NCBI GenBank assembly: GCA_947579605.1 | Contig: OX388329.1 | Location: 521,153 to 585,152, forward strand | DNA: 64,000 bases | Reading direction: 5' to 3' | Source: Athripsodes cinereus | Taxonomy: Eukaryota > Arthropoda > Insecta > Trichoptera > Leptoceridae | Shown here: piece by piece, positions 1-10,614 of the stretch | How positions within the stretch are numbered: the first letter of the stretch is position 1 | How the letters are laid out: the number at the start of each line of letters is the position of its first letter | The notes under the pieces: generated by a model | Seen by the model: the letters and a program-made list of their open reading frames with translations, nothing else | The model's database searches: none | What the model was told of the DNA's origin: nothing | Made by a program: the position numbers and the translations under genes

Positions 1-376
1 AAAACAAGTGTCTTAGAAGGATTTTGGATGTCAAATGGTATGAACATGTTACAAATGATGCTGTACGCCGGCGCACCCAGCAGCGACCTGTAATCTCCGT
101 AATACAAGAGAGACGATGGTCCTGGCTGGGACATGTTTTGAGAATGCCCAATGATAGTTGGCCAAAAAGAGCACTGTTCTTCCGTCCGCAGGGGTTCCGT
201 AGGCCCGGGCGTCCCTCTTTCACAATACACCGTTCCTATGACAACGATATCAGAGCGCAAGGAATGTCGTGGGAAGAGGTGACGCAATTGGCACAGAGAC
301 GCTCTGAATGGAGGAGGCTGGTTTCTGCCCTGTGCTCCCGAGAGGAGCGTTGAGGGCGATGATGATGATGATGATT
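1..376 (+). pseudogene. RTE-like LINE 3' end fragment with (GAT)n tail
   Basis: The frame from about 24 to 353 encodes a 109-residue C-terminal piece of a LINE endonuclease/reverse transcriptase. It shows the SWLGHVLRM and FRRPGRPS motifs that follow the reverse transcriptase core in RTE-like elements, and ends in a WRRLVSALC-type tail. A (GAT)n microsatellite at 357-375 follows the stop almost at once, as expected of an RTE 3' end. The 5' part lies outside the window or is truncated, so no TSD can be tested. Degenerate relatives occur at 38835-38970, 63670-63910 and, split by an LTR element, at 48490-48602 plus 56769-56860. Confidence 0.8.
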
Positions 377-798
377 CAAAAAGAGTTAGGCATGTGAATT
401 TATAAATGCTTTGACACTTCTAGAATAAACTGCTTATAATGACATCATTACTATTTTATTGTATCGTGTTTTAATATTTGATACTAAGTGATTCTTAGTA
501 TCAAATATTAAAATTGATACTAAGTCAGTTGGGTAAGTTGGAAGAAATCGCGCCTCTGCGATAAACTCGCCCACTGTATATTGATTGTATTTGTTTTAAA
601 TGTATTGTTGTGTGAATTTGCATATAATCAATTTACAGTAAATAATAGATACAATAAATACGTATAAGAACAATATCACAGTCATGTCAATAAAAAGTCC
701 AAACTACAATTTTATTGAACAGTTTTAAAATAGTACCTACCTATGCCTAAATAAAAATGTGCGCACATGTCTCTTTTTGAATATGCAACGACGATATG
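374..798. repeat. Terminal-inverted-repeat family, copy 1, containing a LINE 3' module
   Basis: The right end (771-798) is the inverted form of the motif GTTGCATATTCAAAAAG. The left end is cut at ATTCAAAAAG, where it meets the LINE tail at 374. Internal stretches (about 420-450 and 660-790) match the compact copy at 60673-60933. Positions 530-662 add a second repeat (GTTGGAAGA..TCGC.. to ..AATAGATACAATAAATA) that resembles 39175-39310 and looks like a CR1/Jockey-type LINE 3' end inserted in it. Confidence 0.55.
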
Positions 799-2289
799 TT
801 GCTTATGATAGTGTCTATATATTTAAACTATTACGAAATTAATATAACAATATCCATTGACATTATTCACAATGTCTTATTAATAGATTCTTAATAGATT
901 GTTTATGACTAATTTTGTTATCACTAAATGAGTAAAACTCCATTTTTAAATTAAATGAGTATGAATATGGGCTTGCAACCCGAAACACGTGTAACTGATA
1001 AATAAAGAAATTTAAAACTCTTAAGTATTTTTTTACTTATTAATTTTTTAAGATTGTTTATGATTGAAAATATGTTAATAAATTTATGAAAAGCGGGAAT
1101 TTCAAATAATTGAATGAAGGTGTTTAAAAAATAACGATCACAAAAATATAGGTATTGATCCTTAAATGAACTGCTACTAAAAATATCCGTCCAGCAATTA
1201 ATATAATACATTCTCTACAAAAACTGTATGTTAACCGTTCATGACATTTCTGAATATTTGTTAAAAAATCTAAAAATAGATTTTTGGGATATTCAGAGGA
1301 TATTTAGGCCATATTATTATTCTTAAAAGACAACTTTGTACTTATAATATATTTATGTTGGTTTATTATTTCGACGACGAATAACAATTCAGTGGTTTTG
1401 GTCACAACTATGAAAGGGTTGTATGGCCTAGGAATGGTTGCCCCCCAGGGTTTGGATCCGGAATAAAAAGGAAGATCCTAAGTAAACATTTCCGAGATCT
1501 ACTCAGGGTAAATTTAAACCAAACCGCCTCGACGACCGTTCTATATTGAGCCTTAATCCATTTCACAATTTATCTGTGTTGGGATTATATTCGGTACGTA
1601 ATCGGACATCGGCTGGATTGTTGGTCCGAAATGACAATCTACTAGAATAATTAGACAGCAATATAAGTCCATGGACACCTTTTTTCACTATTGAAATATC
1701 TAGAGGTGGTACGAGTACAACGTATTCGTAGGATACAATTTCATTCTATAAAGTATTTAAATTCAGCGATAAAGTGTTGTAGTTTTTCATATTTGACAGT
1801 GTCGTTGAGACATGTTTGTAAATAATTGTTTTTTTGACTAGTTGTTTTTATTAAATTATTATAAGCTTTTAGCTTTCTCTTTTTTTATCTTTCCTAACTT
1901 CAATAATTCTATTGTTTTATATTTAATTGGTATTTCTGCCACAACACAGCCCTATGGCTAGTGTGGAAGACATTTTTATGACTGTATTAGGTATGTTCAA
2001 CTGTGTTGTTATGAAAATGTAAAGACGATATTATTTGAATAAAGATTATTATTATTATATTATATTATCAATGATTGATAATGACCTAACAAATCGATAC
2101 GTTATGGAAAAGAAGTTTCTCTCGCGTTGTTTACTGACTCCTGCTCCGTTGATGAAACTTCGAGGCAACCACCGAGCTCAGCCTCTACTGCTGTCAACAA
2201 ACTCGTGGAATCCAATATGGCGAACACCTCCAATTTGCAGAAAGAAACTTCCGAGCTACCGCGCCAACTGCCGCAACAAATGACAGGAT
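799..2289. other. AT-rich DNA without a recognised gene
   Basis: Only short frames, none resembling a known protein. A less AT-rich block at about 1375-1680 looks like an old repeat I cannot assign. A LINE-like tail (AATAAAGATTATTATTATTA) lies at 2038-2057. Confidence 0.5.
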
Positions 2290-2434
2290 TGTTATAAACC
2301 CAAATACAACCTTATACACCTTTGACAGTAAGCTACTAAAAGCTTGTGTCGTGAAAGGGGAGTTTGCCGGCACTTGGTATCGAACCCCTTGTTCACGAGA
2401 CCGAGACTCTACCTCCAGGCTACCGATGAACTCG
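2290..2434 (-). repeat. tRNA-derived SINE (family 1), copy 1
   Basis: On the minus strand it starts GAGTTCATCGGTAGCC and carries a tRNA-like head with a box B-like GGTTCGATACC motif (here slightly decayed) followed by a body with CACGACACAAGCTTTTAG. Related copies are at 34238, 37061 (partial), 38049 and 40387. The head implies RNA polymerase III transcription; mobilisation would need a LINE partner (family knowledge). Confidence 0.7.
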
Positions 2435-3290
2435 AAAAGTTTACTGTTCAGTAAAAGTAACGGAGAAGCCCTTGAGATGGTCACGTATCATTAAACGGCG
2501 CCATATATAAATAGTCCAATTATGATTATTTAATTCATAGTAGAACAAAACGGTTGTTTCAAATTATCCAACAATTTATTAAAATTCTTCGGTCATTAGA
2601 CTTTTTTGGTTTGGAAAAATATACTTATAAGTATATTCGGATTTTGGTTTCAAGATCTGCATAATAATCCTTTCACTTGATTTACATCAACCTTGCTTAT
2701 GTAATGTTAAATAGTAGATACATATATATTGTACAATGTACGTCTAATAAAACGTTTAGCATTTCATAATATTAATACGTCCCTATGTACAATGTACATG
2801 GCTATCAGGAAATTCATGTCACAATCTAGTTTCCATTTGGAAATGACTTCAATCACATCCTTAATTCTCCATACACAGTACGAAATGTTTGATGTAACTA
2901 TTAATAGTAGGTACCTACTCAATTTTAACCCAGATTTGATAAATTGTTGGCAGTATTTTGTATTCGAATTGATATTCATTCCGGTCCATGTTAAATTGTC
3001 ATTCAAAAGATTCATTATGATCCGTGCAGTGGAATGAATTTTGATTAATATCTTAAAGGGATGGGTGAAAACTAGATGAAGTTTGAATAGAAGTGAATAG
3101 AAGAGATTTTCCCATTCCCAGATATTTCAGAAAATATAGAACTTTTGATATGACTTTGAAAACAATGTGTTCTGGTAATCTCCGCCTTATGTGCCGATGC
3201 CACCTTCGTTGTCTCTCTTTGGTAAATCAATTATAGCAAATTGAAATTAAATTCCACAAAGATACCTAATGCTTTAAATAAATATTTTAA
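2435..3290. other. AT-rich DNA without a recognised gene
   Basis: The frames at 2729-3037 and 2764-3015 lie opposite each other, have no recognisable domains and are AT-rich; I treat both as chance frames. Confidence 0.5.
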
Positions 3291-3294
3291 TACC

Positions 3295-3525
3295 TAATGA
3301 GGTTCAAATTCATTGGTTGGTCTGCAACGAGTTTGGATTTTCTTCTCCATTCCTCCCTATTTTCAGCTAATCTCTTTAATTCTACGTTTGTGCCACAGTT
3401 CATGTCCTTCTTTAGTTGGTCCATATAGGTGTATCTTGGAAGACCTCTACCATTTCTGCCTTTGGTCTTGCCCTCCGCGATGGTGATGAGCAGGTCTGAG
3501 TGCCTGATGTTGTGTTCAATACAGT
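3295..3525 (-). pseudogene. RTE-like LINE 3' end fragment (subfamily b)
   Basis: The minus strand encodes HNIRHSDLL, EGKTKGRNGRG, MDQLKKDMNCG and ENREEWRRKSKLVADQ, the C-terminal tail after the reverse transcriptase of an RTE-like LINE. The copy at 31365-31905 is close to it at protein level, which makes this copy useful as the uninterrupted reference for the MITE inserted there. 5'-truncated; no endonuclease or catalytic core remains. Confidence 0.75.
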
Positions 3526-4238
3526 TAGCTGGTTGTTACTTAATTGAAACTTAATTTTAATGACTACCTAATAAAACGGCGCGCGTACATGAGAAGTTTA
3601 TGACTATGGTGTCAGGAAAAAGTGGAAAAGCTGCTTCTACTTTTAAGAATATAAAACACATTGAGATGCAGCAAGTACATATAGAATATATTTACAATAG
3701 TTTTAACATTGTATTGGTACATCTTCTACACAACATCAAACAGAATTGATTTGTTTACTATATCTAACTATGTATTTATTTATTTTTCTCCCGAAATCTA
3801 ACAAAGCTTTTGCCCTTTCACTACAACCTTGCAATATCAGTTATTTCTCTTTTCTACCCTTGTTGTTATTTTTGTATCTTTCTTAATATAAACCCATGTT
3901 TGTATGTTATTTAAATATATTATTTTCCTTTAAAGATATTTTGTTTTAGGTCTGATTGTAGTGCCCTACTACATTCGGAATTTAAATTTAAATATAATTC
4001 ATCTGTATTCAATGTTGTTGACCAACGATTCTTGATGGAAGTTCATATGAAATTATTATAAATAAAACACTTTTATTTTTAGTACTTCTACAGTAAATTT
4101 ATGTCATAAGTTGGTTTTCAGGAGTTTAGAACAAACACAATCCACGTATAAGAGACAATAAATACAACATGAAAATAGAAACTACTGGATATTCTCATCG
4201 GAATGCATGTACTTTTGAATAAACCCGCTCACAGCACA
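3526..4238. other. AT-rich DNA without a recognised gene
   Basis: No frame of note. TTTATT-rich stretches near 3770-3790 and 4055-4080 could be decayed LINE tails. Confidence 0.45.
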
Positions 4239-4505
4239 TTATTTCCTCACGGTGTACTCCGAATCATTCAAGATATCAACTTCAATACAGTAATTATTCC
4301 CTATTACATGGAGTCGATTTATCGATGAATAATTGCTATAGTTGGACGATGACCCTGTAGCATAGAACAATGCCTGACTTCTGGTGCTACGACTCGGGAC
4401 ACGCAAATTCCCTAAACCAAGCAACTCTGGGCAATTCAGAGAGCCAGTCACTATTCTCTTCAATGTAAGGAGATCGAACAATACTCTGCGAACATGCAGA
4501 CTAAC
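4239..4505 (-). pseudogene. CR1/Jockey-type LINE reverse transcriptase, C-terminal fragment
   Basis: The minus-strand frame reads RRVLFDLLTLKRIVTGSLNCPELL, then VPSRSTRSQALFY and INRLHVIGN in that order. This is the conserved C-terminal block found after the reverse transcriptase of CR1/Jockey-group elements (R..D..LLYK...G.I..P.LL, then VP..STR...F, then NY..YSPINRL). The element at 61719-62582 has the same block. Only the last ~85 residues survive here. Confidence 0.6.
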
Positions 4506-4612
4506 GAGCCGTAATCTCAGCAGGCAAACGTGAAATGAAGAAATTACGTCATACTAATTCAGTTTTAAAATTGGATTCATACTCTCCATTCTAAATAAAT
4601 AAAACAATTGAC

Positions 4613-4725
4613 GATTGACAATGTCCTTATAAGACGAAAGACGTCTCTCTCACAGAATAAAACAATAGTAGAATAAAACACTTGTTTTATTTATTTCGAT
4701 ATGGAATTCTACTACCTAAACACCG
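4613..4725 (+). repeat. Older repeat split by the BEL element, left half
   Basis: Contains AAGACGAAAGACGTCTCTCTC and TTCGATATGGAATTCTAC, and runs up to the BEL insertion at 4726. The right half resumes at 11354. The inverted relative at 32745-32875 carries both halves joined. Confidence 0.75.
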
Positions 4726-5056
4726 TGTTGAATACTGCCATCTGTGTGGTGAATTGTGAAGCACTAGTCACTGGCTATAGACATAAGGTGATAATCTATG
4801 GCGAATAAATTCAATTCAGGGTTTGTCTTTGGTTACGTGTATATAATACACACACACTTGTTGATCCACCTCTTCTTCTCCAATACACAGTCAAACAAAA
4901 ATATTAGCATCTATACTGTTCTATTTTGTTACAAGTTTTACATTAAATCCAATATAATTAAGAAAAAACAGTGTTTGTTCTGCATTACTCATCATTTACA
5001 CACAACTCAACATTAAGCGATCGTGAAGGGACATAGGCGATCGTGACACAACAACA
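4726..5056 (+). repeat. 5' LTR of the BEL/Pao element
   Basis: 331 bp, TG...CA, with no difference from the 3' LTR that I could see by reading both through. It should contain the promoter and start of the genomic RNA. The 72-codon frame at 4798-5016 is repeated exactly in the other LTR but has no protein features and is probably not coding. Confidence 0.95.
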
Positions 5057-5057
5057 T

Positions 5058-5075
5058 TGGCGACCGTAAAACAGG
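5058..5075 (+). other. Primer binding site of the BEL/Pao element
   Basis: TGGCGACCGTAAAACAGG starts two bases after the 5' LTR. The first ten bases match the primer site that several insect LTR elements use with tRNA-Arg (from memory); the tRNA assignment is inference. Confidence 0.7.
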
Positions 5076-5530
5076 ACACCTTTCGGAAAAAACATCGAAT
5101 CCATCATTGCGTATCGTATCCTATATTTTCCTATTCATTTACAATTCTATCCTATAATATTACATTTCCATTCAAATAGATCAATATATTTAACTATCTG
5201 AGGATTCATTGCCATTTTATATAAATATTATACATTTTAAGGTTAATTGTTACAATAATATCTACCCTACAATTTCACCACTGTATTCGTATCTAATTGT
5301 TGATTTAAAACATTTGTTTAATAAATAAAACTAATATTATCTTTATTGTTTTGCAGATAACCCGTGATTCCATCATATTTTCGGCATTTTTATGAAAAAA
5401 AACTGTGTGTAAATTCTCGTGAGAAATATTGTTGCAAAATAGTCGCGTGTTTTCAATGTTCATTGATTGGCATTTTTTGCATTGAGTTTTCTCTTTTTAT
5501 TATTGTATATTTATTACATTCTAGTGAATT
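5076..5530 (+). other. BEL/Pao untranslated leader
   Basis: About 455 bases between the primer site and the gag start. AT-rich, no frame of note apart from 5364-5618, which overlaps the start of the real gene in another frame and has no family features. Confidence 0.6.
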
Positions 5531-8500
5531 ATGTTGTCTGGAGAAAGAGAAACAAGGACAGCCACTTCAAAAATGGAAAAAACACGTGATTCTGAAATGG
5601 AGGTTTGCAAAGGGTTGATATCAAGGCGAGGCGTTTTGAAGGGACAACTCACGCGTTTTAAAGATTATTTGAGTAAGAAAGATTTAGATATTTGTGAATT
5701 ACAGTTAAGGACATCAAGAATGGAAAGCATGCTTGAAAAATTTGAAATGTTGCAATGTGACTTGGAGGAAATTGATGGTGAGGAAGTGGTGTATAGGGAT
5801 ACTTTTGAACAACTATTTTACACCACTTTAAGTAAGGCAAAATCATTATTGAAAGATCAACTACAAGTCACATGTGAAGTTAAGTTAAATCCAATTCAAA
5901 TACCTACATTTCATGGTAATTATGAAACATGGTTACACTACAAAGATACATTCAAATCTCTTGTAGGCAACAATAATTCTTTATCTAACTTACAAAAGTA
6001 TCATTACTTACTGAGCTCATTAAAGGGTGAAGCCTTAAATTTAGTTTCTTCTTTGGAAGTTTCAGACACTAATTACTCTTTAGCATGGGACATCTTAACA
6101 AGGAGATTTGAGAACACCCGCCTCATTGTGGACAAACATGTTAATCACATTTTCAATCTCATTCCAGTGAAGCCAGAATCATATCAATCTTTAAGGCGAT
6201 TGATCGATGATTCACAGCTCCATACGCGAGCTTTGGAAAGTTTGGGACTACCCACAAGCAGCTGGGACATCCTGTTAATTCACATAATTGCTAACAAATT
6301 AGATTCAGTATCACGTAACATATGGGAATCGCATCACTTGCAGGGTGAGCTACCTACATTAAAGGAACTGTACGAATGTATTGGGGAGAGAGCACGTATT
6401 TTGGAGACGACGTCTCACAACAAAAACTTCAAACCATCCAACACCTCCAACCGAGCAGGAGTTGGCTTGGTTGCAAATGTACGAGCAAACCCAGTTTGCC
6501 CACTTTGTTCTTCACAGCATCGATTAAACCAATGTGAGCAGTTTAAGTCGATGGGGACTCAGCAAAGGTGGGAGCTGGTAAAAAGGCAGCGACTGTGCCG
6601 TAACTGTATGTTAAGGAATCATATTGCCAAGGATTGTTCTTCAGGAGGAAGATGTAGGGTGTGTCGGAGGGACCATCACACCTTATTGCACACACCGAGC
6701 GTGCACAATTCGACAGCAAATACGGAAACTCTGGGACCTACTTCACAGGTTCCTACTGTGGTGAACCATGCTTCGCTCTCAAACGACGAGGAAGTACTGT
6801 TATCCACGGCCATGGTTGGGATCCAACTCCCTGATGGCGGCATTTTTAGGGCACGAGCACTCTTGGACTCGGCAGCACAGTCGAATTTCATTACAAAGAG
6901 TTTATGCGAGAAACTCAACTTACGAACAAAGGGAGCATATCTGCCAGTCTCGGGACTGCGGCAACAGGTAACTCACATTGAAGAAAAGGTAGATATAACG
7001 ATTAATTCTTTATTGTATGATTACAGGAGGAAAATCAACTGTTTGGTCCTGCCTGTAATTACATCAAACTTGCCACTGCGATCTGTGGACAGACGACGTT
7101 TTCACGTGCCTTCCCAGATGCAGCTAGCGGACCCTGACTTCCATAAATCTTCTCCAATAGACTTGTTATTGGGAGCACAGGTATTTTGGGAGGTACTTCA
7201 GGGAAATCATGCATCAGCTCAACGTCAGCAGCCGATGATGCATCAGACCAAATTAGGATGGGTCATTGCAGGAGCTATTCCGTGGAACTCTGAAGGAATC
7301 AGCAGACAAAGGCCGGTATCTTGTTACATTTCTTTGAATCAATTAAACAAAAACATTGAGAAATTTTGGGAGGTAGAAAGTGTGCCTAATTCTCTGGTTC
7401 GAACCCAGGAAGAGACATTATGCGAGAAACACTTTACTAGTACAACGACTCGTGATGAGTCGGGCAGATTTTCAGTAAGTCTACCCTTCAAGGAATGTCC
7501 ACCTAACGTGGGAAACTCTCTTGAAATAGCCAAGAGGAGGTTACTTTCGATGGAGCGACGGTTTCAGAAGGATACAGAGCTGCACACACAATATGCAGCA
7601 TTCATGAATGAGTATTTGGAATTGGGGCATATGTCTCCTTGTCTACCTGACAAGGAAAATGCAGTTTATCTTCCCCATCATTCCGTTTTCAAGGGAACAA
7701 AAATCCGTGTTGTGTTCGATGGTTCTGCAAAAACATCCAATGGAAAGTCCCTAAATGATAATCTGATGAAAACACCTACCATACATAATGAGTTATTTAC
7801 ATTGTTGATTAATTTCAGGAAACATCGATATGTCTTGAGTGCAGATATACAACAGTATTATAGGCAGGTCAATGTACATGAAAGGGACAGGGATTACCAG
7901 AGGGTCTTATGGAGGACATCTCCCAGTGAGGAAATGGGACATTTCCGACTCAACAGCGTCACATACGGACTCAGTGCGTCACCATATCTCGCGATGAGAT
8001 GTCTAAAGGAACTAAGTACAATTTATTCTTCTATTTTTCCTCTCACTTCTCAGGTGATAGAAAGGGATTTTTATGTGGATGATCTCTTAACAGGAGATCA
8101 TGATAAGCAGACTTGTATTAATTTAAAAAATGAACTGTCATACCTTCTAGACAAGGCAGGTATGAAACTTACCAAATGGAGGTCAAATCTGGAAGACCTA
8201 CATGACACTGGTCAGAACAATGACAGTAAATCCTTGAATCTGGAGGACGATTTTCAGTGCAAAATTCTAGGGTTGCATTGGAACAGTTACGAAGACACTT
8301 TTCATTATAAGGTTAACATTGAAACAAATACATCAACGTCTACTAAAAGGACAATTCTTTCAGATATTTCTAAGACGTTCGACCCGTTAGGACTCATCGG
8401 GCCCATTGTAATTAGGGCAAAATTATTAATGCAAAAAATTTGGCAGTTACAGATAGGATGGGACGATGAACTACCTGAAGACATTATTATTGCATGGAAC

Positions 8501-9490
8501 TTTTACAAAAAGGATCTACAAGACATCAACATCATCAAGATTCCAAGGAGGGTAATTGTGACGTCAACAGGGAGTGCAGACATACAAATATTTGGGTTTT
8601 CCGATGCATCGAAGGAAGCGTATGGTTGTACTGTATATTTGAAGTCCATGGATGAACAAGGTAGGACACAGATCAATTTACTTTGTGCAAAATCTAGAGT
8701 GGCACCTCTCAAACAACTTACCTTGCCTAGGCTAGAATTATCAGGAGCGCTACTATTAGCTGGACTTGTCAAGTCCATAAAGGAGAACATGGGTTATCAA
8801 GGTGTATCCACTAAGCTTTTCACAGATTCAACTATTGTGTTGTCATGGCTACGAGCCTCAGCAACAAAAATGGATACCTTTGTAGCAAACAGGGTAGCAG
8901 AAATTCAGCGTAGCACAGAAGATTGTCAATGGATACATGTATCGTCACAACACAACCCAGCAGACTTGATTTCCAGGGGTACATCTGTACAACAACTTTC
9001 ATCTTCGACTTTGTGGTGGAATGGTCCATCTTTCATACAAGAGGATGAGAAACTTACAGAATGTTCTTCTACGGTTGATATACAACAAGATATAGTGGTA
9101 AATACTACCACACTGGTAAATATTGAATCATGGGATATTTTCACAAGATATTCTTCATTTAATAGATTGCTTAGAGTTACTGCATATTTAATAAGATTTA
9201 AGAATAATGTAACATCAAAAACAGGGCGTAGAACTGGACCTTTACAGGTATCTGAACTTCAACATGCACATGATGTATTGTGCAACATCGTCCAAGGTAT
9301 TTTCTTTCACAGAGAAATAAGGGATTTGAAAAAGGATGGTCAGGTGTCTGCTCGTAGTAATGTAAAATCATTAAATCCAGTATTGATAAATGGTATACTT
9401 TGTGTTGGAGGAAGACTGAAAAACAGTGAGGTACCTACCCAACAAAACATCCTATTTTGTTGCCTGCGGGACACGCTTTTACAACATTAA
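5531..9490 (+). CDS. gag-pol: BEL/Pao gag-pol polyprotein (gag, protease, reverse transcriptase, RNase H)
   Basis: 1319 residues. Residues about 1-300 are a gag of the DUF1759 type (FHGNYETWLHYKDTF near 127-141; WDILLIHIIANKLD near 245-258). A CCHC zinc knuckle is at 356-369 (C356, C359, H364, C369), followed by a CCHH variant at 375-387. The aspartic protease active site is LLDSAAQSNF with D446. The reverse transcriptase has SADIQQYYRQ (D772) and YVDD (848-851). RNase H shows D1025 (FSDAS), E1069, D1099 (FTDS) and D1145 (HNPADLISRG). The ATG at 5531 is the first Met of the frame and gives a gag of normal length. The last ~15 residues after KNSEVPTQQ are out of frame: the true continuation is in the next frame (9457-10614). 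The product acts in cytoplasmic virus-like particles to copy the element's RNA into DNA. Confidence 0.93.
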   Translation: MLSGERETRTATSKMEKTRDSEMEVCKGLISRRGVLKGQLTRFKDYLSKKDLDICELQLRTSRMESMLEKFEMLQCDLEEIDGEEVVYRDTFEQLFYTTLSKAKSLLKDQLQVTCEVKLNPIQIPTFHGNYETWLHYKDTFKSLVGNNNSLSNLQKYHYLLSSLKGEALNLVSSLEVSDTNYSLAWDILTRRFENTRLIVDKHVNHIFNLIPVKPESYQSLRRLIDDSQLHTRALESLGLPTSSWDILLIHIIANKLDSVSRNIWESHHLQGELPTLKELYECIGERARILETTSHNKNFKPSNTSNRAGVGLVANVRANPVCPLCSSQHRLNQCEQFKSMGTQQRWELVKRQRLCRNCMLRNHIAKDCSSGGRCRVCRRDHHTLLHTPSVHNSTANTETLGPTSQVPTVVNHASLSNDEEVLLSTAMVGIQLPDGGIFRARALLDSAAQSNFITKSLCEKLNLRTKGAYLPVSGLRQQVTHIEEKVDITINSLLYDYRRKINCLVLPVITSNLPLRSVDRRRFHVPSQMQLADPDFHKSSPIDLLLGAQVFWEVLQGNHASAQRQQPMMHQTKLGWVIAGAIPWNSEGISRQRPVSCYISLNQLNKNIEKFWEVESVPNSLVRTQEETLCEKHFTSTTTRDESGRFSVSLPFKECPPNVGNSLEIAKRRLLSMERRFQKDTELHTQYAAFMNEYLELGHMSPCLPDKENAVYLPHHSVFKGTKIRVVFDGSAKTSNGKSLNDNLMKTPTIHNELFTLLINFRKHRYVLSADIQQYYRQVNVHERDRDYQRVLWRTSPSEEMGHFRLNSVTYGLSASPYLAMRCLKELSTIYSSIFPLTSQVIERDFYVDDLLTGDHDKQTCINLKNELSYLLDKAGMKLTKWRSNLEDLHDTGQNNDSKSLNLEDDFQCKILGLHWNSYEDTFHYKVNIETNTSTSTKRTILSDISKTFDPLGLIGPIVIRAKLLMQKIWQLQIGWDDELPEDIIIAWNFYKKDLQDINIIKIPRRVIVTSTGSADIQIFGFSDASKEAYGCTVYLKSMDEQGRTQINLLCAKSRVAPLKQLTLPRLELSGALLLAGLVKSIKENMGYQGVSTKLFTDSTIVLSWLRASATKMDTFVANRVAEIQRSTEDCQWIHVSSQHNPADLISRGTSVQQLSSSTLWWNGPSFIQEDEKLTECSSTVDIQQDIVVNTTTLVNIESWDIFTRYSSFNRLLRVTAYLIRFKNNVTSKTGRRTGPLQVSELQHAHDVLCNIVQGIFFHREIRDLKKDGQVSARSNVKSLNPVLINGILCVGGRLKNSEVPTQQNILFCCLRDTLLQH

Positions 9491-10614
9491 TTATAAAGTA
9501 TTATCATTATACTAATTTACATTTGGGTTTGCAGGGACTGTTGGCGCAGCTACGACTCAAGTACTGGCCATTGTCAGCAAAGAATACGATAAGAAGGGTT
9601 CTCAAGCATTGTATCCTGTGCTTTAGGTACAAGACGCCAGTGAATTACCAAAGGATGGGGGATCTGCCTGCAGACAGGGTCACTGCGACAAGGCCATTTT
9701 CAATTGTTGGAGTAGACTATTCAGGTTTCTTCAATATAAAATCAGGTTTTACCAGGAACGCTAAGGTTGTAAAATGTTATATTTGTTTATTTGTTTGTTT
9801 TGCCTCTAAGGCAGTGCATCTGGAAGTTGTCACTTCCATGACGACAGAGGCTTTTTTGAATGCATTAAAAAGATTTGTTGCTCGGCGGGGAATGCCAATC
9901 AAGATTTATTCAGATAATGGCACAAATTTCATTGGTGCAAGCAACGATCTTGCCAGAATTTATACACAGTTAAGAGCCTCTGAGGAGGAGATTGTTAATT
10001 TTTGTTCTCAACGATGGATCGACTGGAAATTCATTCCAGCTCGATCACCCCATTTTGGTTCTCTTTGGGAAGCAGGTATAAAACTAGTAAAAACTCCCTT
10101 GAAAAAGGCTTTGAATTCTCAGGTATTGAATTATGATTCTATGCTTACTTTGATTTGTCAAATCGAAGCCTCCATTAATTCCAGACCAATAACCAGTTTA
10201 TCCTCTGATCCAACTGATCTCAACCCACTCACTCCTTCCCATTTTTTGATTGGAGACTCGTTGGCGAGGTTACCTGAACCAGATGTATCACACTTACCAG
10301 ATAATCGTTTAAACCACTACCAAAAGATTATTGCTATGTTCAAGGGTTTTTGGACTAGATGGACCAGGGAGTATTTCCAGGGACTCCAACAACGGACAAA
10401 ATGGACACACGGAAATGAGAGACAATTGAAGGAGGGGGATTTGGTGCTAATAAAGGACGAGACTGTTCCCATGCTTTGGAAACTTGGCAGAGTTGTCCAG
10501 ACACATCCAGGTCCAGATAACGTCACCCGAGTTGTCACCTTGAGGACCCAATCTGGACTGACAAAAAGAGCCATCCATCGTGTGGCATTGCTACCAGAGC
10601 CTTCGGAACAGTGA
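9457..10614 (+). CDS. int: BEL/Pao integrase region, separated from pol by a frameshift
   Basis: 385 residues. An HHCC zinc domain (H17, H22, C52, C55) is followed by the DDE catalytic core: D87 in VGVDYSG, D153 in YSDNGTNF and E205 in HFGSLWEAG. Residues about 300-380 match the DUF5641-type C-terminal domain of Pao elements (KEGDLVLIKDE, LGRVVQTHPGPD). The Met at 9457 is only the first one in this frame; the family has one uninterrupted pol, so this is the C-terminal part of the polyprotein rather than an independent gene. It overlaps the upstream frame by 34 bases. The one-base frame change falls at or near an A run at 9444-9447; no canonical slippery heptamer is present, so a one-base loss (or sequencing error) is likelier than programmed frameshifting. 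Integrase inserts the cDNA, here producing 5-bp TSDs. Confidence 0.92.
   Translation: MLPAGHAFTTLIIKYYHYTNLHLGLQGLLAQLRLKYWPLSAKNTIRRVLKHCILCFRYKTPVNYQRMGDLPADRVTATRPFSIVGVDYSGFFNIKSGFTRNAKVVKCYICLFVCFASKAVHLEVVTSMTTEAFLNALKRFVARRGMPIKIYSDNGTNFIGASNDLARIYTQLRASEEEIVNFCSQRWIDWKFIPARSPHFGSLWEAGIKLVKTPLKKALNSQVLNYDSMLTLICQIEASINSRPITSLSSDPTDLNPLTPSHFLIGDSLARLPEPDVSHLPDNRLNHYQKIIAMFKGFWTRWTREYFQGLQQRTKWTHGNERQLKEGDLVLIKDETVPMLWKLGRVVQTHPGPDNVTRVVTLRTQSGLTKRAIHRVALLPEPSEQ

Noticed and set aside
4798..5016. 72-codon frame repeated exactly at 11095-11313
   Set aside because: The duplication is due to the identical LTRs; there is no protein family signal and BEL/Pao LTRs are not known to be coding.
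9440..9460. Programmed ribosomal frameshift between pol and integrase
   Set aside because: No canonical slippery heptamer at the crossing point, and BEL/Pao elements normally have one continuous pol; a one-base loss is simpler.
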